This document shows positions 52,325-62,315 of a DNA stretch of 64,000 bases, in pieces. The position numbers and the translations under genes are program-made. The notes under the pieces were generated by a model that searched no databases, was not told the origin of the DNA, and saw only the letters and a list, made by a program, of their open reading frames with translations. This DNA comes from Mycosarcoma maydis (Eukaryota > Basidiomycota > Ustilaginomycetes > Ustilaginales): contig NC_026479.1 of NCBI RefSeq assembly GCF_000328475.2, positions 434,001 to 498,000 on the forward strand, given 5' to 3'. Position 1 is the stretch's first letter; every line of letters starts with the position of its first letter.

Positions 52325-54082
52325 GGGATTCGAGTAGTTGCTTGATCAGGCCTCTCGGATCTTGGTTGGCGTGATCGACATGTTTGGCTCGCGGCAGCGT
52401 TGATACGTCGTGGCAAAGGATGGGCAAAGATTTGTCGATGGACTTGCTACGAAAAAGCTGGATGGGGCTGTGGGGCAATCCAACGGACGGGCGTCAAAAC
52501 CCGATATGCGGGTTTCAGGCTGGGGTAAATGCAGGCAAGCTTATAATGTCAAAGCAACGCGATCAACAATGCTTCGACAAAGGCGTCGCTACCTGAGCGT
52601 TGGGTGGACGTGGCTTTTGCGAGGAGGATGTTGATGATGTTGGGAGCAAAGGTAGACGAGCTTAAGGAGATGAACGGGTCACCACGAACCATTCGTGATT
52701 GAGCGGAACGGGGAAAGCTGGAGGCAAGCAGCATCCATGTGAGTGCTCAAAGACATATGTGTGTGTGCATACACCGAGCAAAGCAGAACAGAACAAAGCA
52801 GACTAACGTCAAAGCAGACTAACATCAAAGCAGGGCAGAGCAGCGGCTGAGGCGCAACGTTGTTTGTTAGTCTGTGAGTGGTGTGAGTGCTTTGAGCTTG
52901 GTAGCTGATCACAGTCACGAGTCACGAGTGCTTTAAGCTATGGGCTTAGCTTTGAGCTTTGTGCTTTTCAATCATGAATAGGTCGTGGGTAATCGCCGGC
53001 TATCATATGTGTCTTGGACGTGCAGCGCATCAAAATTCGTGATTAAGACGTTTCTATTGTCATTTCCATTTCCATTTCCATTGCCAGTTGAAGATTCATT
53101 TTGTTTTTATTGTAATATTACCGTGCTTTTCGGCTTTCGAATCAGTCACAGAATCACAGCAGCGAGCAGCAGATCCAGATCTATGCCAACTTAGCAAAGT
53201 GATGACCATCAGCCTTCGTGCTTGGCATAATCATACAGTAAATGGAAATGATTCCGAGAGTCACGAGTCGTGAGTTTCGGGTGAGGTTGGAAGCGATGGA
53301 TGATGATGGCATTCAAGATTCACGATTCACCAGTCAGGTTTCAGGTTTCAGGTTTCACGATGTACGATTCGTGATTCACCGTCAATCGTGTGAATCGTAA
53401 ATTGTGAATATGAATTCACAATCACGAATTGCAGTCCCACTCACGACTCGATTAAGAGCCCTTTCGGTTCTGGGCAAACCGACTCACAACTTGACCTGCT
53501 TGCTGCTGTGGTAGCATAACCGCATCATACACAATACCTACCCTTTGCTCACGTGTGGACATTCTGAAAAACGCTCTCATTCACGGACGGTGACGCCGGT
53601 CGCTCTTTCTGTCTCGCAGCTGAAACTTGCTTTCCTGGATCGTCGCAGCTTGTCTTCTGCTGTCATGCTTTTCCCACGCAAAGCCAAGCCGATGCTTGAC
53701 CCCCGGTCATCTGATGTACACGTCCACATCCTTAGCGGCGTGGCAAAACACCTTGTGCACTTCAAAACTGACTCGGTAGAATCGTGCTTGTGCTTGGTGC
53801 GCGACAATCTAACAACGCATCGTTAGCTGCAACGCAAGCAGCACGCGGACAACGGAGCGTCAAACCTGTCGACGAATCTCTGCAGAACCGCATCAGATCT
53901 CACGGTCGTGAGTATTACCTCTTGTCCGTACTCCGTGGTCCACGATCTGTGGTCGATGCCGTCTATACGTTTTTCAGCAGATGCTTTTTTCCCCCTCTTC
54001 CAACGTGCCCAAAAACAGCTATCTTCACAATCCATAAAGCAATCATACTCTATGAAGATTCGATCCTTGCGTTTGCGTAGGC
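52325..54082. other. 1.75-kb intergenic region with repeated words
   Basis: No supported gene. Contains catttc/ccattt repeats (53055-53085), an imperfect agcagactaacatcaaag-type duplication (52790-52835), caggttt repeats (53334-53356) and the densest TCACGA-word cluster of the window (53257-53450). Confidence 0.55.
53257..53450. repeat. Dense cluster of TCACGA/TCGTGA words
   Basis: Includes agtcacgagtcgtgagt (53259-53275), attcacgattcacc-like words near 53318, gattcgtgattcacc (53366-53380), atcgtgtgaatcg, aattgtgaat, attcacaatcacgaatt (53414-53430) and actcacgactcg (53440-53451). Both the att- and the agt-flanked forms of the word occur side by side. Confidence 0.85.
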
Positions 54083-54768
54083 TCAAACTGTACCGAGACG
54101 ATGAGACAGGCGGCAGGCAGAAAGGCAAAGACACACTCAGTAAAGTGCGATCGGCTCAGGGCAATCGAGCAACGTTGAACTTACGTTCTAGAAAGTCAGC
54201 AGCCATTAATCTGGCGCATCAATCGTAGCAGGCATCGAGTACGAAAAGGCAACAGTATCAGCTATTTCGTTACGTTCTCCTCTGTCACAAAGCAGCAGGT
54301 CAACGTACAACTCTAACGCAATCTCGGGAGGGATGCGATTCCTAAAGTCGGGCACGTCCACGTTGGTAGCTCCACTGTATTTTGTCTTGAAGTGAAGGTA
54401 CTCGATGACCTTTTCCAGCACCTCTCCTCGGATCTGCAGCCGCGCAGTGTTGCTCTCTGCTTCTGCGAACCCTCCTCCCTCGCCCATGGAAAGCATGGTT
54501 TTGATTGTGGGAGATGCCATCACGGTGGTGTTGTCAACCAGAAATCGATAGCCGTCCTGTTGCATCCGCAGACGATTGTCATGTGCCGTGTCAGATCAAA
54601 GTGTGCAAGCAAACATGGTCTATGTCGAGATGCTACGCCGTCGTAAGCGGCAGACAAGCGCATCACCAACTGTCAGTCCGTTCCGCAGCAAACTGCAAAC
54701 ATTGCCCAATTACTCACATCGCTGACCAGCGTGACCCATCGAGTCGGTGCTGAATCACTTGTTTCGGT
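54083..54768 (-). CDS. ELC1: Elongin C (Skp1-like fold), multi-exon, 5' end unresolved
   Basis: Exons traced by splice sites and phase: 54768-54718 (TETSDSAPTRWVTLVSD), 54556-54309, 54210-54185 (LMAADFLE) and 54087-54083 (final codon part and TGA); introns 161, 98 and 97 bp. Together they give ~109 residues, the normal Elongin C size. Conserved Elongin C features: WVTLVSDDGYRFLV, SPTIKTMLS, FAEAESNTARLQIRGEVLEKVIEYLHFKTKY, VDVPDFRNRIPPEIALELLMAADFLE. Elongin C joins Elongin A or cullin-type ubiquitin ligases and RNA polymerase II regulation. A TAG just before the first traced exon is used as acceptor; the initiating ATG exon was not found and may lie in or beyond the gap at 54929. The 5-nt last exon is the least certain; without its intron the protein would end in a short read-through tail. 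Confidence 0.75.
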
Positions 54769-54816
54769 CTATTTACCATCCAATCGGTTCCACCGTATAT
54801 CGAGAGATGCAGCAGT

Positions 54817-54873
54817 AACGAGTTGAATACGAGTTGAATACGAGTTGAATACGAGTTGAAAACGAGTTGAAAA
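54817..54873. repeat. 11-bp tandem repeat (acgagttgaat)n
   Basis: About five units: three copies of acgagttgaat followed by two variant copies ending in aaa. It is located between the Elongin C exons and the assembly gap, which itself may result from further repeats. Confidence 0.9.
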
Positions 54874-54928
54874 CGTTGGATTTAGATAAGTCGTCAAGTC
54901 GTCCTGGTCCAAAAGTAATCCAACCCCT

Positions 54929-55028
54929 NNNNNNNNNNNNNNNNNNNNNNNNNNNNNNNNNNNNNNNNNNNNNNNNNNNNNNNNNNNNNNNNNNNNNNNN
55001 NNNNNNNNNNNNNNNNNNNNNNNNNNNN
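54929..55028. other. Assembly gap (100 N) between Elongin C and Alg13
   Basis: Exactly 100 N in the shared upstream region of the two divergent genes; it directly follows the 11-bp tandem repeat. Confidence 0.99.
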
Positions 55029-55230
55029 ACCTTGGCTGGACCCTGTCTTGATTCCGTGATCCGCGTTCCTCTTATGTGGAGGCTCGACTCGTGACTTGTG
55101 ACTCAAGATTGCGGATTTTGAGCTTTGTCTTTTTCGTGGTTCCAAGCACCACGGTACAACCGAGTCCACGATCGTCTATATCTCGCAATCTCAGCACGGA
55201 CATGACTTGATCAAGAGAACGGTCACCAGC

Positions 55231-56127
55231 ATGGCAGCTGTCGACGACATACCTCGACACACTATCGCGACTCGCGGAGACCGCCTGTGCATCTTTGTTA
55301 CAGTTGGTACGACCCGCTTCGACTCGCTCATCCGTGCCGTTCTCTCGCACGCCTTTCTGGACGCTATTGCTGAGCTCGTGCCTCAATCGCCATCCAGAAG
55401 GGCTGCTCAAGCTCAAGTGATTGTGCAGTATGGAAACTCGCCGATTGCCGACATTTTGACATCTTCTGCACTGGCGACCGTGGACGAAGGAAGCGGCATC
55501 GTGCCGGAACCAGGCATACGCATCGTCAATGGTCGACGAGTCTATCAAAACAGTCCCAATATTGCCGGCCTGGATCCTGGCAAGACCGGTACGATCTCTG
55601 GATTGCGCCTTCGAACTACGCCGCAAGACACCAACCGCTCTCATCCGGATATGGTCCAAGATGCCAGAAGTGCAGGCACGAGCATCTTTCAAAGCATGCT
55701 CAACGAGGCAAAAGCCATGCAGGGCTTGGGCAGCAAGGTAACAGACTCGGCCCTCCAAGGCGCCACACTGCAAGCTGAAACAGAGCGCGGCATCGAGCTG
55801 CAGCTTTTCGCATTCGCTCCAGACCTCAAATCGTACATCCAATCCGCTGACCTTGTTATCAGTCACGCTGGATCAGGCACTATCCTCGATACGTTAAGGA
55901 TGCGACCCAGACCGCCAGGATTGGTGGTGGTGCCCAACACATCGCTGATGGACAATCACCAGGTCGAACTGGCAGAAGCGTTAGGCAAAGACAATTTTCT
56001 CATCGCGGGGTCAGAGGCGACCCTGCCCAACGACGTTGTTCGAGCGTGCGACACCACTTGTGATGCATTCCCCGAATTCGATGCTTCCCGATTCGCGACG
56101 ATTGTAGATGAAACAGTGGACTGCTAG
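55231..56127 (+). CDS. ALG13: Alg13, catalytic subunit of the UDP-GlcNAc transferase of the dolichol pathway
   Basis: 298 residues from ATG 55231 (the frame opens slightly earlier at a TTG). With the membrane partner Alg14, Alg13 adds the second GlcNAc to dolichol-PP-GlcNAc on the cytosolic ER face. Conserved ends: the N-terminal IFVTVGTTRFDSLI and the C-terminal GT28-type SADLVISHAGSGTILDTLR, VVVPNTSLMDNHQVELAEAL. Between them lies an insert (about residues 75-190; GSGIVPEPGIRIVNGRRVY...DTNRSHPDM...) absent from the ~200-residue yeast protein. The final helix of yeast Alg13 that contacts Alg14 appears present but short. Divergent from Elongin C. Confidence 0.9.
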   Translation: MAAVDDIPRHTIATRGDRLCIFVTVGTTRFDSLIRAVLSHAFLDAIAELVPQSPSRRAAQAQVIVQYGNSPIADILTSSALATVDEGSGIVPEPGIRIVNGRRVYQNSPNIAGLDPGKTGTISGLRLRTTPQDTNRSHPDMVQDARSAGTSIFQSMLNEAKAMQGLGSKVTDSALQGATLQAETERGIELQLFAFAPDLKSYIQSADLVISHAGSGTILDTLRMRPRPPGLVVVPNTSLMDNHQVELAEALGKDNFLIAGSEATLPNDVVRACDTTCDAFPEFDASRFATIVDETVDC

Positions 56128-57914
56128 TTCGCTTGCAGACAAACGATGATGTTCGCAGGAAACAGGGGCTCGATGCAGCGCTTGTCGCCGTACTGAGGGC
56201 AGTGTGTATCTTGGAGACGCGTCAAATCACGACTGCTCGCAAGCCAAGCCGCGAGACTTACGGACTACGGTGCCCGAGTCAACAGAGTCACGGGTGTTGG
56301 TTTCAAAGTTGAAAGGCACAGCACACGCACCAACCGAAATCCACGAGTCGTGAGTCATTCACGATAATTCATGATTCGTGATTATAACTAGTTATTTATT
56401 ATAATCTTATAAAACTCACGAACGTCAAATTGCGCCCCTGAAAACACGAAAGGCTCTCGAATCGTGAATCGTGAATGATGCGGTGCTGTGTATGCAAGAT
56501 AGGAGTGTCGTGCAGCCCCACTTGTTGATACAAACTCTACGTGCTGCCTGTGTATACTTCCAGTCTTGCCTGATCGAGAGCAATTGTACCAACTCGCACC
56601 CCCTGTCCCAATCGTCCAATCGTTCAATCGTCCAAGAGGGGCTTACGTTGTTTGTCCAACTTCAAGAAGCTTGGAGCCAGAGTTTAATCTCAGCCCTGAG
56701 ACATCACCATGCTGGGCGTGCCTGTCAAGTTTCACTACCCAACTCTGTTACCATGTTGTTTTCGACGTTTTGCCTCTTTGACAGCTTCCACTTAGGCACC
56801 TGCTGGCCTTTATTGGGACATTTGTGTGATCAAGCAGGGATCGGCTTTTATGAATCGGCATCTGCTGAGGGCTGTGATGGAATGAGACCTGCCTGCTGGA
56901 GCCAACAAAGCCGAGTAGTTCGCTGCATCAAAACTGATACAGCCCACTCAGAGCGAGGCGTCGAAGCAGTGGCCATGCGCTGAGAGCCCGTTGCTAGCTC
57001 CGTGTAGACGTTACATGCCGCTGCACGTCCAATCCTCGACTCTCTTTCTCTCTTTGCTCCACTGACTCGGTGCCCTCACCCCTGGTCATCCTATTCTACA
57101 CCTACATTGTCTAACTTCTATCCTTACCTCCTCCATCATCATCCCTTTTCGTCCAGTCCCCCACTCGATGAGCCTCCTCAACCCTCTGCATTGGTTTTGA
57201 GACGTATGGCTCATCGTCCCTCTCCTGCCTTTTGTTTGTTCTCCATAGTCCTTCAGCCCAGCTTGCGCCTTGCGCGGTTGTAACCGCCGTCACGTTCGGG
57301 GCGTGAACCGGATCTTGCCCTCCGCCACGCTAGCCCAAGATTCAAGGCATATTTTCAGCCCTGTCCATTGGGCTGGGCCGCATGGCTACACTTTCCAGAT
57401 CTTGATCGTAAGTATTTGCTTTCCACAGCTTATCACATGCATTGCAGGGGAGATCCGTGCCTTCCAGCTTCTTTTGTTCGTCACGCTGTGTTTCACTTTC
57501 GTTCCATCTGTGAGCTTACTCTGTTCTAGCTCGAACGACGCTTTCCGAAATCTGCGTTCCTATGCCTGCTTTCAGGTCATGGTACATCGTAGCTTGATAT
57601 CTTGCTGGCAAGAATGACATCTGACTTTATTCACATCATCATCTTGACCTTCCACCGAATGTTTCTTCTCTACGACCCCGACGCATCTACGTGAAACGAA
57701 CCACACGATCACATCTATGATTGCTTCACACATGACCAACACAATTAACCTGTGATGACGCATTCTTCTACATGCAGTTGGACAGAGCTGCGCTGCCACC
57801 CAAATCAACTATCGGCCCGGGCTGTGCCCGGTCCCTCAAAACACGAGCTGGTCTCGAAAGCTCAGCCTATAACCAGCAGCCACCAACAGCTCTGAAACTT
57901 GAATCACTATTCGC
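56128..57914. other. 1.8-kb intergenic/leader region
   Basis: No supported coding gene. TCACGA-word clusters at 56342-56384 and 56458-56478. A possible 5'-UTR intron for the next gene runs from GTAAGT at 57408 to CATGCAG at 57777; no upstream ATG can be joined to the main frame because a TGA lies in frame just before 57915. Confidence 0.45.
56342..56478. repeat. TCACGA-word cluster 3' of Alg13
   Basis: cacgagtcgtgagtcattc, attcacgataattc and gattcgtgatta at 56342-56384, then aatcgtgaatcgtgaat at 56459-56475. Confidence 0.8.
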
Positions 57915-60900
57915 ATGGCAACTCTTCCCCAACAGGCTCCAGGGCCGGGTCCAACCGCCCAGGCCCTGCCTTCTTACCTCTCCTATTCTCCTGCTGCCAC
58001 CAGTGTTTTTCAGTATACGTCAGTACTCACTCAACTTGTATACGACCCACAAGGAGGATTCGCGCCGTATCAGACTTTCAGTACCATCCAGGGTGCAACA
58101 ACATCGATAGACTATTCGATTGTCAATGTTCCGTTGCTCTACACCGGTCCTTTCCCGGCTCCGGATCTGGGAACCCTCTATACAACGCCCGGGCAAATCT
58201 TGTCCTCGCAATCAAATCCCACAAGCACACAAGGTGCAAGCACAAGCAGCGCCCCCACAGTGACGCCCACAGCTTCTCAGTCTACCGGAACATCTGCTAG
58301 CTCACAAGCGAGTTCTGTGACACTCGAACCTGCTCCCTCGACAACGTCGACAGCGACAGGACCTTCCGCAACATCAGCGCCCTCAACATCAACAGCACCG
58401 TCGGGATCCACAACACCGTCAGCCTCTACAGCGTCGTCAAGCAGCAGCACCGCTGACCAGACCGCATCACAAACGACATCGTCCACGGAATCATCCGCCA
58501 CTTCTGCCAGTGTGCCATCAGCAACTGCAACCGGATTGCCTACTCCTCACAACCGTTCTAGCCATGGATTGTCCGGCGGTCAAATAGCTGGCATTGTGGT
58601 TGGCGCAATCTTCGCTCTGCTCCTCCTCCTCTTACTGCTACTATGCTGCTTGCGTCGGCGTCGAAAGCAAGGGCAAAAGCAGGCTGTTCTTGCTGCAGCT
58701 ACGCGACGCGTATCGCGCTCGCAAGTCAGCGATGGTTCTCGTGGCAACTACGCTGCACTCGCAGCAGGTACTGGTGCAGCGGGGCTGGGCACGGCTGTTG
58801 CTGCCGGTGCTGCTGCTGCCAGTCGAGGTAGCTTGGGCAGCGATGAGTGGGAGGAGGATCATCTCACAAGCGGTGGTTCCAACTCTGGCTTCTTTGTTGT
58901 CGGGGGTCGCAGACTCGGTACGGATCGTCGTGCGAGCATGGCCTCTCGGAGATCACGAGGCTCCGCTAACAGCGTCAATGCTGCTAGTCCAACTTATTCG
59001 ACCGCTAACGTGGCCCCATCTTCCTCCTCGCGTGACGCCAAGGTCGCCGGTCTCGCCAGTGTTGCCGCAGCTGGCGCTGCATTCTTCGGTGCTGCGTTCG
59101 GTCGCAACAGAAAAGCCAAAGACAAGGCTGGCGTCGATCATGAGGAAGAACATCCTCTGAGCGACGACGATCTTGGTGATGGAAGCATGGCAGAACGGCG
59201 TGGATTGATGCCGCTCCATGACTCTTCAGGCAGCGAATATGGATCCGGTACAGAGATGCGCGAAGCGTCGCCCAGAGTTGTTGGCCCTGCTGCAGCGTTG
59301 CTAGGGGCGTCCGGCGCTGCTGCCTACTTTGCGGGTCGACATGGAAATGATGGCCAAGGTGCCGGCCAAGATAGTCCATTGAGGGCACCTTTCCAGCCAG
59401 GTCCTGGAGCGCTTCCATCGGGTACTGCTACAGTTGGCATGTCGCGTCCGCCTTCTTCTGGCGCCTTTTCTGGTTCTGGCTCGAGTAGTCACGCAACTGG
59501 TGGCACTGGAAGCTCTCACACCCCAAGAGTTGGTGGAGCTGCGACAATGAGCAGCAGCAACAGCACGGGTGGCTTTACGACAAGTGGTGGCAGTGGCAGC
59601 GGCAGTGGGACAAGCCTACCGCCGCCTCCTCGAGCTCCACGCAACTCACCACAGTCGCTAGCCTCGACGACGCTGGGCAACATTGCTCCATCTTCAGGCT
59701 CTCCGTTCGCATCCTCTCCTCCCGGTTCTGACTGTCAGAACCGGCGCTTCTCGACAGACACTACAGACAGCGCAACGTCTGGACTGGGGGGGCTGAACCC
59801 AGCACTTTTGGGTCTCAGCAAGGGCGCCGCTCTTGGTGGACTGGCAACTTTGGCTGCTGGACACAGGGGAAGCGGGACCAGCACTTTTTCTCTTCGCGAC
59901 CAGGCGCTAAGCTCCGACGTACGAGCGTCACACGCCTCCGGTATGTCGCAAGACGAGTTGAGACACCTGCGCGCGACCGATCCAGAGCGGTACAGCCGAT
60001 TCATCTCGGCTGGAAGCAACCTTTTGGGTCCTGACTACCAGCCGTCGCCTGATATTGACGTTGAACCGCCGTCAGACATTACCACAACACCAGCATTGCC
60101 CGTTGAAGCAGGGACGCTCGGCCCAGGAACCTCGGTATTTGGAAGTAAGCGGCTTGCCACCATTCCGAGCGTCAGCGAATTCGGAGAGAAGAGCGAAAAC
60201 GACATGCCAGCCAGTCAGAGCACAGGTGAGAAGACCACTTCAACACAGCCTACCACATCGTCGATTCATGCCGTCAGTGCGCATTCTGGATCTCTGGGTG
60301 CTGCATCGTCTGGTTCGGCGCGTATCGTGTCGCCACTCCCAATTTATGAACAGCAACAGATTCAAGGTGGAGAGAGCCTACCCATGTATCAGGTGCACGA
60401 TCCGCCCGCTGGCGCTGCTTCGCAAAGACGACCCAGCGAAGCCCAAATGTCGCAAGGTACAGGTCGATTTGTCACCCCGCCAGACTCGCCCAGAAATTTT
60501 CAACGAACCTCGGCAGAGTACAGACAAGCCGAAACTAGCCAAGTCCACCAAAACGACGCTGCTGCCAGGCAGCAGAATGACGAGATCGAAGGCGCTTCCG
60601 GTGCCGAGCTTGCAGAAGCTGGTGCTGCAAGTGCCGGAATCTTGAGTGGGATGGCCGCTGGCTGGCGTCGTCTGACCATGGGTCAATACGCATGGATCCC
60701 TGGAACCTCTTCGCCATCCCAAAGAGTCCAACAGACTTCTTCTGCCTACAGAGACTCTACTGGTGATTTGGATTACGATGTTGAAGGCCGCATCAGCCAC
60801 GACACTCAAGCTCTTCGCGCTTCGGAAGAATCGAGCAGGCTGATGCATTCTTCGAGGCATGCTTCGCGATTCGAGGCCAGCGAGGTAGCAGATTTGGCAC

Positions 60901-62315
60901 CCGAGGTTAGGAGTCAACGAGCAAGCGTGTATGAAGCGTCCGCTTTCGGACATGGTACCAGCGGAAGCCTGCCTGCAGCTCATTCGTCGAGCAAAGAAGC
61001 TTCGGGAAGCAGCGGCGAGCAAGCTAGAAACGCCGCTGTAATGGGTGTTGGCGCCATGGTTGCCGGAGCGGCGACATCATCACGACAGCGTTCATATCCA
61101 AGCCTCTCCAGCCAGCACTCGAGCACGCATTCCCGAGGAGGATACGCCACCAGTCACTCGAACTCGTTGGTGAGCGGAAGACATACGACAAGCGGCAGTT
61201 CCGGACTCGACAGCCTCAGTGCGAGGGCACAGCTAAGCTCACGTAGTACAGGCAGCGCCTCTACGAGATCCGGATATCATTCCAGCAGCCGCAGTGGCGG
61301 AAGCAGGAGGACCGGTGCCAGCCTGGGCAGCGGCGCTTCCACTGGTGCTGCCAGCTACAGCCCAAGCGACTTTCTCAGTCGAGGCAACACCACAAGTACA
61401 CGTGGTATGCAAGTTGTTGATGAAGCAACCCACACTGCGGATCCGACCTCCTATGCACTCAGAGGACGCGGCAGAGTAACTTCCAGCATTGTCACCGATA
61501 TGGCCGAGCCAGCGACGTCGGAAGGTGAATTCACCAGTAGTCGAGCTACCGGAGGGAGCAGCTCGCTGGAGCAACGCAAACGACCTCGAAGCTCGAGCGT
61601 TGACGGGCCTAGTCATCTCGACAGCTTGCACGAAGATCCTTTCGGAGACGCTGAAGTGGTTCAAGAAAGACCAGCGGTGCCTCCACCAAGTGGTGGGCAC
61701 TATCCTAGCGACTCACTGGGTGCAGCCGTGTCACGAACAGCTGCAAGGCAGGAACTATACGCAACCCCCGACGATTTGGGCAGAGTGCTTCCTCAACGCA
61801 CACGTATCCGCTCTCTGCAGCCAGGCACATCTGCTCCCGCACCAACCGCACTGGCGCCTTCGCTCTCGACACCTTCGCTCGGCTCTGTCAGCAATGTCGA
61901 TGTGAGCAACGTTCAGCCCGAACATTCACAGCTACCTTCCACTGGCAGCGGTGCACCATTGTCCGGCGTGCCCGCCTCTGCAAGCTGGCGACCATCGCCT
62001 CGAGTTGCAAGTGCCTCTTCTGCAGCCGAAGCACAAGCTGCTCTCCTTCGAGCGCAAGAGCAGCGTCCTGCCGGGCCGAGAAGCATGCGTGGAATCCCGG
62101 GTGAGCCTGCCCCGCCACGTTCACACGCCGGTTCACCCTCCGTCGGTAACAGGCGAGCATCATACAATTTGGCAGATCTGGACGCGGCTCTGCAACAACA
62201 GTCGCACATCGATGCAGAGGCCGTCCAAGGGGCCGAGGCTTCTGCGACCGATACGAATGACGAGGCTGATACGTCGAACCGATCTTTTGGATTGGGCAAG
62301 TTCCTTCGCTTCTAA
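57915..62315 (+). CDS. Large single-pass membrane protein, Ser/Thr-rich, unknown function
   Basis: 1466 residues, single exon, ATG 57915 with an in-frame stop five codons upstream. Residues 1-100 are mildly conserved-looking (VLTQLVYDPQGGFAPYQTFSTIQGATT), 100-215 Ser/Thr-rich like an O-glycosylated stalk, and 224-245 a transmembrane helix (IAGIVVGAIFALLLLLLLLL) stopped by CCLRRRRKQ, so the N-terminus should be outside. No classical signal peptide is visible, so either the TM acts as a reverse anchor or an upstream coding exon was missed. The ~1200-residue cytosolic part is Ser/Gly-rich with repeated short Ala/Gly hydrophobic stretches (LAAGTGAAGLGTAVAAGAAAA, GLASVAAAGAAFFGAAFG, GPAAALLGASGAAAYFAG, GAALGGLATLAAG) and many basic SR-type sites. 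The architecture resembles Mid2/Wsc-type wall sensors; this is inference. Confidence 0.8.
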   Translation: MATLPQQAPGPGPTAQALPSYLSYSPAATSVFQYTSVLTQLVYDPQGGFAPYQTFSTIQGATTSIDYSIVNVPLLYTGPFPAPDLGTLYTTPGQILSSQSNPTSTQGASTSSAPTVTPTASQSTGTSASSQASSVTLEPAPSTTSTATGPSATSAPSTSTAPSGSTTPSASTASSSSSTADQTASQTTSSTESSATSASVPSATATGLPTPHNRSSHGLSGGQIAGIVVGAIFALLLLLLLLLCCLRRRRKQGQKQAVLAAATRRVSRSQVSDGSRGNYAALAAGTGAAGLGTAVAAGAAAASRGSLGSDEWEEDHLTSGGSNSGFFVVGGRRLGTDRRASMASRRSRGSANSVNAASPTYSTANVAPSSSSRDAKVAGLASVAAAGAAFFGAAFGRNRKAKDKAGVDHEEEHPLSDDDLGDGSMAERRGLMPLHDSSGSEYGSGTEMREASPRVVGPAAALLGASGAAAYFAGRHGNDGQGAGQDSPLRAPFQPGPGALPSGTATVGMSRPPSSGAFSGSGSSSHATGGTGSSHTPRVGGAATMSSSNSTGGFTTSGGSGSGSGTSLPPPPRAPRNSPQSLASTTLGNIAPSSGSPFASSPPGSDCQNRRFSTDTTDSATSGLGGLNPALLGLSKGAALGGLATLAAGHRGSGTSTFSLRDQALSSDVRASHASGMSQDELRHLRATDPERYSRFISAGSNLLGPDYQPSPDIDVEPPSDITTTPALPVEAGTLGPGTSVFGSKRLATIPSVSEFGEKSENDMPASQSTGEKTTSTQPTTSSIHAVSAHSGSLGAASSGSARIVSPLPIYEQQQIQGGESLPMYQVHDPPAGAASQRRPSEAQMSQGTGRFVTPPDSPRNFQRTSAEYRQAETSQVHQNDAAARQQNDEIEGASGAELAEAGAASAGILSGMAAGWRRLTMGQYAWIPGTSSPSQRVQQTSSAYRDSTGDLDYDVEGRISHDTQALRASEESSRLMHSSRHASRFEASEVADLAPEVRSQRASVYEASAFGHGTSGSLPAAHSSSKEASGSSGEQARNAAVMGVGAMVAGAATSSRQRSYPSLSSQHSSTHSRGGYATSHSNSLVSGRHTTSGSSGLDSLSARAQLSSRSTGSASTRSGYHSSSRSGGSRRTGASLGSGASTGAASYSPSDFLSRGNTTSTRGMQVVDEATHTADPTSYALRGRGRVTSSIVTDMAEPATSEGEFTSSRATGGSSSLEQRKRPRSSSVDGPSHLDSLHEDPFGDAEVVQERPAVPPPSGGHYPSDSLGAAVSRTAARQELYATPDDLGRVLPQRTRIRSLQPGTSAPAPTALAPSLSTPSLGSVSNVDVSNVQPEHSQLPSTGSGAPLSGVPASASWRPSPRVASASSAAEAQAALLRAQEQRPAGPRSMRGIPGEPAPPRSHAGSPSVGNRRASYNLADLDAALQQQSHIDAEAVQGAEASATDTNDEADTSNRSFGLGKFLRF

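Noticed and set aside
52790..52835. Imperfect duplication around agcagactaac
   Set aside because: Small local slippage repeat without further copies.
56471..56983. 170-codon plus-strand frame
   Set aside because: No domain, signal or codon pattern; begins in a repeat-word cluster and looks like chance.
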